Below, in pieces: positions 1-6,197 of a stretch of 12,868 nt of DNA. The notes beneath the pieces were generated by a model. The model saw only the letters and a program-made list of their open reading frames with translations. It made no database searches and was not told where the DNA came from. The position numbers and the translations under genes are program-made. The DNA lies in the NCBI GenBank assembly GCA_029253805.1, contig JAQWYU010000071.1, positions 1 to 12,868 of the forward strand, given 5' to 3'. Source of the DNA: Flavobacteriaceae bacterium. GTDB taxonomy: Bacteria; Bacteroidota; Bacteroidia; Flavobacteriales; Flavobacteriaceae. The stretch's first letter is position 1. The number at the start of each line of letters is the position of its first letter.

Positions 1-361
1 AGATTTAGGGGAGCGAATGCAGCAGGCTTTTGAAACGGCGTTTGATAGAGGATATAAAAAAGTATTAATTATTGGGAGTGATTTATTTGAACTTACCTCA
101 ACACTCATAATATCCGCTCTAGAAGCGCTTGAGACGTATGATATTTCCATAGGACCCTCCTTGGACGGCGGCTATTATTTACTGGGAATGAAAGAACTTC
201 ACCCAGCTGTATTTAAAAATAAAAAATGGGGGACACATTCAGTGTTAGAAAATACTCTACAGGACTTAAAACAACAAAACGTTAAACTTTTGGAAGCACT
301 GAACGACATTGATACATTTGAAGATTTACAACAACAACCCGAATTATTAAATAAGATCTAA
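1..361 (+). CDS. TIGR04282-type arsenosugar biosynthesis glycosyltransferase (DUF2064), 3' part
   Basis: This is the C-terminal part of a GT-A-like glycosyltransferase; the 5' end lies outside the window. The frame is open from base 2, so the ATG at 17 is internal: the preceding codons read Asp-Leu-Gly-Glu-Arg, giving the family motif DLGERM followed by an aromatic AF segment. Further family marks are IIGSD (the Asp expected to bind metal and nucleotide-sugar), IGPSLDGGYYLLG and a terminal DIDTFEDL. Many family members have Cys-Pro after GSD; here it is Leu-Phe. DUF2064 proteins are named by NCBI as arsenosugar biosynthesis glycosyltransferases because they travel with ArsM and ArsS, but their exact acceptor is not established. 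The stop lies 4 bp before the phosphorylase gene, indicating one transcript. The family call is secure; the reaction is inferred from context. Confidence 0.86.
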   Translation, partial: DLGERMQQAFETAFDRGYKKVLIIGSDLFELTSTLIISALEALETYDISIGPSLDGGYYLLGMKELHPAVFKNKKWGTHSVLENTLQDLKQQNVKLLEALNDIDTFEDLQQQPELLNKI

Positions 362-365
362 GACT

Positions 366-1178
366 ATGATGCATCTCATTGAAGAAACAACCGACTATCT
401 AAAAGAAAAAGGATTTGATAACCCTGAAATAGGTATCATTCTTGGTACTGGATTAGGCCAGCTTATTAACCACGTAGAGATTATTAAAGAAGTGAGTTAT
501 AATCATATCCCAAATTTTCCAACTGCCACTGTTGAATTTCACAAAGGCAAACTCATTTATGGAATATTAGAAGGGAAAAAAGTTATCGTCATGCAAGGAC
601 GTTTTCATATTTATGAAGGTTACTCACTACAAGACGTTACCTACCCCGTACGTATTATGAAACAGTTAGGTATTTCAACTTTACTCGTGTCAAATGCTTC
701 AGGGGCTTTAAACCTTAATTATAAAAAAGGAGATTTAATGTTGATTGAAGACCACATCAACTTACAAGGCGGGTCTCCTTTAGCTTTTAAAGGCGTTGAA
801 CTTTTAGGGGAACGCTTTACAGATATGAGCGCCCCATATAATCAAAAAATAAATACCTTATTTGAAAATATTGCAAAAACTCACCACATTAAACTCCATA
901 AAGGGATTTATGTCAGTGTGGTAGGTCCTCAATTAGAAACACGTGCAGAATATAGAATGTTAAAGCTAATAGGTGCAGATGCCGTTGGGATGAGTACTGT
1001 ACCAGAAATTATAGTTGCTAACCACCTTAAACTAAAAGCGGCAGCTGTTTCTGTTCTAACCGACGAGTGTGACCCTGAAAACCTGAAGAAAGTCAATATA
1101 TCCGAAATTATTGAAATCGCCTCAAAAGCAGAATCCAAAATGATTATATTATTTAAAGAACTAATAAAAACCCTATAA
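366..1178 (+). CDS. Purine nucleoside phosphorylase, trimeric PNP/MTAP class
   Basis: Cleaves purine nucleosides with phosphate to a free base and (deoxy)ribose-1-phosphate in the cytosol. At 270 aa it has the normal length for the trimeric PNP class. The phosphate loop is GIILGTGLG (residues 23-31), then MQGRFHIYEGYS (76-87), VSNASGALN (108-116), GDLMLIEDHINL (122-133), GPQLETRAEY (187-196) and GMSTVPEIIVA (208-218). E191 aligns with the base-binding Glu201 of human PNP. D233 (in LTDECD) aligns without gaps with human Asn243, where Asp favours 6-aminopurines such as adenine, as in MTAP. The gene sits 4 bp after a TIGR04282 glycosyltransferase and abuts arsM exactly. A role in removing adenine from the ArsS product is therefore likely, although a general salvage role cannot be excluded. 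There is no Shine-Dalgarno sequence; a second ATG follows directly at 369. Confidence 0.93.
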   Translation: MMHLIEETTDYLKEKGFDNPEIGIILGTGLGQLINHVEIIKEVSYNHIPNFPTATVEFHKGKLIYGILEGKKVIVMQGRFHIYEGYSLQDVTYPVRIMKQLGISTLLVSNASGALNLNYKKGDLMLIEDHINLQGGSPLAFKGVELLGERFTDMSAPYNQKINTLFENIAKTHHIKLHKGIYVSVVGPQLETRAEYRMLKLIGADAVGMSTVPEIIVANHLKLKAAAVSVLTDECDPENLKKVNISEIIEIASKAESKMIILFKELIKTL

Positions 1179-2147
1179 ATGAGTTACCTTGACACAACCC
1201 ATAACATTTATAAAGATGCCGCACTTAAACCAGACGTTGGTTTATGTTGCACTACCAATCCAATATGGGAACTCCCCGGTTTAAAAATTCCAAAAATCAT
1301 GCAAGAAATGAACTATGGGTGCGGAAGCACAGTACATGCACGGGACCTAACAAATAATCCTAAAATTTTATATGTAGGAGTAGGAGGAGGAATGGAGTTA
1401 TTGCAGTTCGCCTATTTTAGTCGTCAAAAAAATGGTGTTGTTGGAGTCGATGTAGTTGATGAAATGTTGGAAGCATCAAAGAAAAACTTTATGCAAGCAG
1501 AAAAGCTAAATTCTTGGTTTAATAAAGAATTTGTAAATCTAAAAAAAGGAGATGCACTAAACTTACCGGTGAATGACAATAGTATTGATGTAGCAGCACA
1601 AAATTGCCTATTTAATATATTTAAAGCAGAAGAGCTTAAAAAAGCGATTTCAGAAATGTATCGTGTGCTTAAACCTCACGGGAAATTAGTGATGAGTGAC
1701 CCTACTTGTGAACAACCAATTAATCAATCACTCAGAAAAGATGATCGCCTTCGTGCCCTGTGTTTAAGCGGGAGCATTCCTATTGACAAATATGTTAAAA
1801 TGCTTACTGACACTGGATTTGGGACTATTGAAATTAGAGCTAGAAAACCTTATCGAATTTTAGATCCACTGAACTACAACACAAAAGAACTAATCTATAT
1901 TGAATCTATTGAGGTCGCGGCAATCAAAGACGCTATGCCATCCGATGGACCTTGTATATTTACAGGAAAAGCAGCCATTTTTTATGGAAAAGAAGATTAT
2001 TTTGATGACAAAGCAGGGCATGTATTATTAAAAAATCAACCTATGGCTATTTGCGACAAAACAGCTGCTTCTTTATCCAATTTAAACCGAAATGATATAT
2101 ACATTAGCAAATCTACATTCCATTATGATGGTGGGGGCTGCTGTTAA
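1179..2147 (+). CDS. arsM: Arsenite S-adenosylmethionine methyltransferase, arsenosugar type
   Basis: Methylates As(III) with S-adenosylmethionine in the cytosol, giving the dimethylated arsenical used for arsenosugars. The Rossmann SAM-binding motif I is ILYVGVGGGMEL (residues 63-74), followed by the acidic VGVDVVDEM (88-96). C143 in QNCLFN and C195 in LCLSGSI sit where As(III)-binding cysteines lie in characterised ArsM proteins (Cys174 and Cys224 in the Cyanidioschyzon enzyme). Further thiols are C23-C24, C48, C177, C259 and C292, plus a terminal GGGCC tail with C321-C322. The C-terminal domain (about 235-322), including GHVLLKNQPMAICDKTA and the HYDGGGCC end, is typical of the arsenosugar-cluster subfamily rather than stand-alone detoxifying ArsM. 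The ATG follows the PNP stop with no intervening base, which suggests coupled translation. The substrate chemistry is inferred from family knowledge. Confidence 0.94.
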   Translation: MSYLDTTHNIYKDAALKPDVGLCCTTNPIWELPGLKIPKIMQEMNYGCGSTVHARDLTNNPKILYVGVGGGMELLQFAYFSRQKNGVVGVDVVDEMLEASKKNFMQAEKLNSWFNKEFVNLKKGDALNLPVNDNSIDVAAQNCLFNIFKAEELKKAISEMYRVLKPHGKLVMSDPTCEQPINQSLRKDDRLRALCLSGSIPIDKYVKMLTDTGFGTIEIRARKPYRILDPLNYNTKELIYIESIEVAAIKDAMPSDGPCIFTGKAAIFYGKEDYFDDKAGHVLLKNQPMAICDKTAASLSNLNRNDIYISKSTFHYDGGGCC

Positions 2148-2156
2148 ACTCTAAAT

Positions 2157-2855
2157 ATGCATCGTTTTTTAACCATCAGCATACTACTAAACTTCTGGGC
2201 TGTAAATACACAACCTTTAGATCATAGCCTGTGGACCGAGGTTCTTCAAAAATATGTTTCAGACAAAGGGGAGGTGAACTACAAATACTTAAAAAATAAT
2301 ATATCTGTCTTTGAAAGCTATTTGAAACTATTAAGTGCTAACCCCCCAACGAATGAATGTAGTATAGAAGTGAAAAAAGCTTACTGGATCAATACCTATA
2401 ATGCCTTTACCGTTCAGCTAATTATTGAAAATTATCCTCTTAAAAGCATCAAGGATTTGTGGCGACCTTGGGACCAATCTTTTATTGAAATTGATGGAGA
2501 AAAAATAACACTCAATACTATTGAACACAAAATACTGAGACCGATGGGCGACCCAAGAATTCACTTTGCAATTGTATGCGCATCACAATCCTGCCCAAAA
2601 CTATTAAAACATGCTTATGAACCAAATACTTTAGATGATCAACTCAATAACTCCACGGCAAATTTCATAAATGACCCATTAAAAAATAATATTAATAAGT
2701 CTGCTGTTAAAATATCTAAAATATTTAAATGGTTTAAATCTGATTTTCCAAAAAAAGAAGCTTTTATTGACTTTTTGAATAGTTACAGTAAAATTAGAAT
2801 ACTAGAACAATCAGACATCGATTATCTTAACTATAACTGGAACCTTAATGAGTAA
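2157..2855 (+). CDS. DUF547 domain protein of the arsenosugar cluster, probably exported
   Basis: A 232-aa protein matching DUF547 (PF04784), whose biochemical function is not established. The hallmarks are AYWINTYNAFTVQLIIENYP (residues 75-94), LNTIEHKILRP (119-129) and DPRIHFAIVCASQSCPKL (132-149), with E123, H124, H136, C141 and C146 as candidate functional residues. The N-terminus has one basic residue followed by a hydrophobic run (about 4-16), which could be a short signal peptide; an obvious lipobox is absent. DUF547 genes recur in arsM/arsS clusters, so a role in arsenosugar metabolism or transport is plausible but unproven. The gene starts 9 bp after arsM and its last 8 bases overlap the next glycosyltransferase (ATGAGTAA), indicating coupled translation. 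Confidence 0.85.
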   Translation: MHRFLTISILLNFWAVNTQPLDHSLWTEVLQKYVSDKGEVNYKYLKNNISVFESYLKLLSANPPTNECSIEVKKAYWINTYNAFTVQLIIENYPLKSIKDLWRPWDQSFIEIDGEKITLNTIEHKILRPMGDPRIHFAIVCASQSCPKLLKHAYEPNTLDDQLNNSTANFINDPLKNNINKSAVKISKIFKWFKSDFPKKEAFIDFLNSYSKIRILEQSDIDYLNYNWNLNE

Positions 2856-3549
2856 TATATCTGTAATAATTCCTGTTTATAATGAAGCTAATACCATATT
2901 TTCATTCTTACTTTATTTACAAAAAATGAACTCAAATAACATCAGGGAATTTCTAGTGATTGATGGTGGAAGTGATGACGGAACTCAAAAAATTGTTTCA
3001 GATTTTTCTAAAAAAAATGAAAAATTTAAAAGAATTGACAGCAAAAAAGGACGTGCCACCCAAATGAATTTAGGTGCAAAAAAATCATCTGGAGATATTT
3101 TATATTTTTTGCATGCGGACTCCTTACCACCAAAAAAATATGACGAATTCATAATGAAGGCCATAATTGATGGCGTCAAATCTGGCTGCTTTAGAATGAA
3201 ATTTGATAGCTCTAACTTGATCTTGAAAATTGCAGGATGGCTTACTCAGTTAAATTGGAAATCATGTCGTGGGGGTGATCAAAGTTTATTTGTTGAAAAA
3301 AAACTATTTCTGAAAATTGGCGGTTATAATGAAGAATTTTTAGTTTACGAAGACAATGAGCTAATTTACAAACTATATAAATATTCAAAATTTAAAGTAA
3401 TTCAGAAATGGCTAAAGACTTCAGCCAGGCGATATAATTCAAATGGTGTTTGTAGGCTACAGATCCATTTTGGTATAATTCATTTAAAAAAATATTTTGG
3501 GGCTACACCTAAAAATTTAGAAAGTTATTATTTAAAACATATTAAGTAA
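2848..3549 (+). CDS. TIGR04283-type arsenosugar biosynthesis glycosyltransferase (GT2)
   Basis: A soluble GT-A-fold family 2 glycosyltransferase of 233 aa. The nucleotide-binding start is ISVIIPVYNEA (residues 4-14), followed by VIDGGSDDGT (37-46), GRATQMNLGA, FLHADS (the DxD-like metal site, written HAD here), GCFRMKFD, RGGDQSLFV and VYEDNELIYKL with its ED acid pair. It ends in TSARRY and a conserved LQIHFG segment. This ordered set is characteristic of the TIGR04283 subfamily found beside ArsM and ArsS. The acceptor is probably the arsenical ribose made by the upstream enzymes, but the donor and linkage are unknown. The start lies inside the DUF547 gene. It forms a pair with the TIGR04282 protein at the window start, a pairing commonly seen in these clusters. 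Confidence 0.9.
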   Translation: MSNISVIIPVYNEANTIFSFLLYLQKMNSNNIREFLVIDGGSDDGTQKIVSDFSKKNEKFKRIDSKKGRATQMNLGAKKSSGDILYFLHADSLPPKKYDEFIMKAIIDGVKSGCFRMKFDSSNLILKIAGWLTQLNWKSCRGGDQSLFVEKKLFLKIGGYNEEFLVYEDNELIYKLYKYSKFKVIQKWLKTSARRYNSNGVCRLQIHFGIIHLKKYFGATPKNLESYYLKHIK

Positions 3550-3554
3550 CTTTG
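3547..3554 (+). promoter_or_regulatory. Candidate Bacteroidota -7 promoter element before the MerT-like gene
   Basis: TAACTTTG is a perfect match to the Bacteroidota -7 consensus TAnnTTTG. It overlaps the stop codon of the preceding glycosyltransferase gene and lies 21 bp before the ATG at 3576. No clear TTTG -33 element is seen 17-22 bp upstream, so the site is tentative. If active, it would let the membrane protein and the downstream glycosyltransferases be expressed separately from the arsenosugar genes. Confidence 0.35.
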
Positions 3555-3575
3555 ACAACCATTTAATTCAAAAAA

Positions 3576-3998
3576 ATGTCAATGAAAAAACCACCAAGCA
3601 TTTTAAAGTGGAGCATAAAGTACTCTATAACTGCTGCATTTGCTAGCATAATTTGTTGTGTAGCCCCAGCAGTCCTATTTATGTTCGGCCTTATGGGCGG
3701 GGTATTTGCAATTTCATTTGCTGACTTTTTTTACAATGACGACGGTAGTGAAGGTATAGGATCATTATTTTTGAAGGGCGTCGCTGTGACTATTGGGATT
3801 TACGGAGTATACTCATTTAGGAAGAAACAAAACCAATGTTCTATCGATCCAAAAAGAAAACAAAAAAACCTATTAATTTTAGTTACAACTATTGTTGTGG
3901 TCGGTTTTAGTGCGTTTCTGGGTCTAGAGAAATGGTCTGCATGGTATTTCGACGTTCATATTGTTCCTGCTCAACAAATAGAACTAAAAAATAAATAA
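3576..3998 (+). CDS. Small three-helix membrane protein with MerT-like cysteine layout
   Basis: A 140-aa protein that I do not recognise by name. It shows three predicted membrane segments: about residues 16-50 (long, containing IICCVAP), 63-82, and 98-116. C27-C28 lie within helix 1 and are followed two residues later by a Pro. C88 lies in the strongly basic loop 83-97 between helices 2 and 3, which positive-inside rules place in the cytosol. The mercuric transporter MerT has the same plan: three helices, a vicinal Cys pair in helix 1, and cysteines in the loop between helices 2 and 3. MerT has two loop cysteines; this protein has one. The gene follows the arsenosugar set by 26 bp and is followed by a glycosyltransferase after 1 bp. 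Transport or sensing of a thiol-reactive arsenical is inferred, not shown. A second ATG (3582) is also possible. Confidence 0.72.
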   Translation: MSMKKPPSILKWSIKYSITAAFASIICCVAPAVLFMFGLMGGVFAISFADFFYNDDGSEGIGSLFLKGVAVTIGIYGVYSFRKKQNQCSIDPKRKQKNLLILVTTIVVVGFSAFLGLEKWSAWYFDVHIVPAQQIELKNK

Positions 3999-3999
3999 A

Positions 4000-4692
4000 T
4001 TGGCTCAGAAAATCCGAGTAATTATTCCTGCTTACAACGAAGGTAAAGCAATAGGGAAAGTCATCACAAATATACCCCCGCATGTAAATGAAATCATTGT
4101 TGTTGACAACAATTCCAATGATGATACTGAAAAAATCGCAAGACAATTAGGTGCTACAGTCTTAACAGAGCTAAAAAAAGGTTATGGAAGTGCCTGCTTG
4201 AAGGGGATAAATTACCTGAATCAAAAAAAAGAAAAAACTGATATTGTTGTATTTATTGATGGAGATTTTAGCGATTACCCTGAAGATCTTGTGAAAATCA
4301 CAAAACCTATTATTGAAAAAGATATTGATTTTGTAATAGGATCTCGTACGAAAAATTTAAGAGAGAAAGGATCAATGCAACCACAGCAAATCTTTGGAAA
4401 TTGGTTAGCTACCTTGTTAATGAGATTTTTTTTTAAATCAAAATTTACTGACCTTGGGCCATTTAGAGCTATTAAATTTCAAACATTATTAGCCTTAAAA
4501 ATGCAGGATCCTAACTACGGATGGACCATTGAAATGCAATTAAAAATATTGAGGCAAAATTGGAGTTATAAAGAAATCCCTGTAAAATATCGTAATAGAA
4601 TTGGTGTATCTAAAGTGTCTGGTACGTTTAAAGGTAGTATATTTGCAGGAATTAAAATATTAACTTTAATATTCAAATATAAATTTAAGTAA
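4000..4692 (+). CDS. Family 2 glycosyltransferase, DPM1/polyprenyl-phosphate type
   Basis: A 230-aa cytosolic or membrane-associated GT2 enzyme without transmembrane helices. Motifs: VIIPAYNE (residues 7-14), VVDNNSNDDT (34-43), KKGYGSA (59-65), FIDGDFSDYPED (85-96, the DxD metal site), GSRT (114-117), DLGPFRAI (151-158), GWTIEMQ (174-180) and YRNRIGVSKVSG (197-208). This order fits enzymes that charge a polyprenyl phosphate with a sugar, which would supply a lipid-linked donor for the GT-C protein two genes downstream; the actual sugar is unknown. The start is TTG: the only in-frame codons between the upstream stop (3985) and this site are AAA, ATA, AAT and AAA, so no ATG or GTG is available. 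The last base of the stop is the first base of the next ATG (TAATG), indicating coupled translation. Confidence 0.88.
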   Translation: MAQKIRVIIPAYNEGKAIGKVITNIPPHVNEIIVVDNNSNDDTEKIARQLGATVLTELKKGYGSACLKGINYLNQKKEKTDIVVFIDGDFSDYPEDLVKITKPIIEKDIDFVIGSRTKNLREKGSMQPQQIFGNWLATLLMRFFFKSKFTDLGPFRAIKFQTLLALKMQDPNYGWTIEMQLKILRQNWSYKEIPVKYRNRIGVSKVSGTFKGSIFAGIKILTLIFKYKFK

Positions 4693-6182
4693 TGCTAATA
4701 CAAGTTGTAATAATTATAATTTACTCTATTGCACTCATATTAATTTTTATGTATGCTCTTGCTCAACTAAATTTACTTTTTAACTACTTAAATTCCCAAA
4801 AGGATAATAAAAATTGTGTTGAATTTGATTTTTCTAAAGACCACGAGGTTCCTTTTGTAACCATACAACTTCCTGTTTTTAACGAAATATATGTGATGGA
4901 TAGGCTGTTGAAAAATATTGTATTAATTGATTATCCAAAAGATAAATTAGAAATTCAAGTCCTTGATGATTCAACTGATGAATCAGTAGAACCAACCGCT
5001 ATACTTATTAGCGAACTACAAAAAGAAGGTTTCAACATCCAACACATACAAAGAAAAATTCGTAAAGGCTTTAAAGCTGGTGCGTTAAAAGAAGGACTCA
5101 AACTAGCTAAAGGTGAGTATATCGCTATATTTGACGCAGACTTTTTACCAAAACCTGACTGGTTAAAGCGTACAATCCCATACTTTAAAGATGAAAAAAT
5201 TGGAGTAGTACAAACCCGTTGGAGTCATATTAATCGAAACTATTCAATTCTAACAAAAATACAGGCTTTCGCATTAGATGCTCACTTTACTCTAGAACAG
5301 GTTGGAAGGAACTCTAAAGGTCACTTTATTAATTTTAATGGAACTGCAGGTGTTTGGAGAAAAACTTGTATTATTGACGCTGGTAACTGGGAGGGAGATA
5401 CACTTACTGAAGATCTTGATCTAAGCTACAGAGCACAATTAAAAAATTGGAAGTTTAAATATTTGGAAGGAGTTCAAACACCTGCAGAACTTCCAGTAGC
5501 CATTAGTGCAGCAAGGTCACAACAATTTAGATGGAATAAAGGAGGTGCTGAAAATTTTCAGAAAATGATTTGGCGTGTTTTAAAAAGTAACAATATTTCT
5601 TTCAAAACAAAAATACACAGCCTTCTTCACTTACTAAACAGTACTATGTTTTTAAATGTACTAATTGTAGGTGTCTTGAGTATTCCAATGTTGTACATAA
5701 AAAACGAGTACGAGCATTTAAAAATGTACTTTTATGCGATGAGTTTTTTTGTTATAAGCACTATAATATTTTTTATATGTTACTGGTTTATGTTCAAGAA
5801 ATCATATGGCACTGGCATAAAAAGTTTTGTGAAATATGTAGGTCTATTTCTTACTTTTTTTTCTATCGCGATGGGGTTCTCACTCCATAACTCAATAGCC
5901 GTACTTGAAGGTCACCTAGGTAAACGAAGTGACTTTATACGTACTCCTAAATTTAATATAAATTCACTTTCTGATAATTGGAAGAAAAACAAATACTTGA
6001 AAAAAAATATTTCAGTTAATGTTATATTTGAAGGGCTATTGATGATCTATTTTGCTTTTGGAATGTACAGCGCTTTTGTAGTTGGTGACCAAGGAGGAGA
6101 CTTTGGTTTATTCCCTTTCCATTTAATGCTATTTTTAGGGTTTGGATTTGTTTTCTTTAAATCGATTTCATCTAAAATATAA
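4692..6182 (+). CDS. Cellulose synthase-like processive glycosyltransferase (GT2, membrane)
   Basis: A 496-aa inner-membrane GT2 of the BcsA/CslA-like class. An N-terminal membrane anchor (about residues 4-30) is followed by a cytosolic catalytic domain with all expected acids: IQLPVFNE (58-65), LDDSTDES (91-98), RKGFKAGAL (124-132), FDADF (147-151), GTAGVWR (217-223), TED (239-241) and QQFRW (277-281, the QxxRW motif of processive beta-glycosyltransferases). Four to five hydrophobic helices follow (about 316-335, 346-366, 378-400, 443-466 and 471-492). The RKGFKAGAL form resembles glucomannan mannosyltransferases and flavobacterial homologues. No PilZ domain is present, so it is not a canonical c-di-GMP-controlled cellulose synthase. 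It lies between a DPM-like GT2 and a GT-C enzyme, so it probably helps make a short glycan or glycolipid. Donor and product are unknown. Confidence 0.9.
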   Translation: MLIQVVIIIIYSIALILIFMYALAQLNLLFNYLNSQKDNKNCVEFDFSKDHEVPFVTIQLPVFNEIYVMDRLLKNIVLIDYPKDKLEIQVLDDSTDESVEPTAILISELQKEGFNIQHIQRKIRKGFKAGALKEGLKLAKGEYIAIFDADFLPKPDWLKRTIPYFKDEKIGVVQTRWSHINRNYSILTKIQAFALDAHFTLEQVGRNSKGHFINFNGTAGVWRKTCIIDAGNWEGDTLTEDLDLSYRAQLKNWKFKYLEGVQTPAELPVAISAARSQQFRWNKGGAENFQKMIWRVLKSNNISFKTKIHSLLHLLNSTMFLNVLIVGVLSIPMLYIKNEYEHLKMYFYAMSFFVISTIIFFICYWFMFKKSYGTGIKSFVKYVGLFLTFFSIAMGFSLHNSIAVLEGHLGKRSDFIRTPKFNINSLSDNWKKNKYLKKNISVNVIFEGLLMIYFAFGMYSAFVVGDQGGDFGLFPFHLMLFLGFGFVFFKSISSKI

Positions 6183-6197
6183 TATTTGTTCTGACTT

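Noticed and set aside
929-1138. Minus-strand open frame of 69 codons inside the PNP gene
   Set aside because: Antisense shadow of a well-conserved enzyme; no recognisable motif and no start context.
2985-3179. Minus-strand open frame inside the TIGR04283 glycosyltransferase
   Set aside because: Antisense to conserved catalytic motifs; the composition looks like a shadow frame.
3576-3998. Mercury resistance operon
   Set aside because: Only a MerT-like layout is seen; there is no reductase, regulator or periplasmic MerP, and the loop has one Cys instead of two.
3907-4146. Minus-strand open frame of 79 codons across the MerT-like and GT2 genes
   Set aside because: It spans the junction of two supported plus-strand genes and shows no family features.
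4692-6182. Cellulose synthase BcsA proper
   Set aside because: The catalytic motifs fit, but there is no PilZ domain and no bcsB, bcsC or bcsZ neighbours; the gene is better left as a cellulose-synthase-like GT2.
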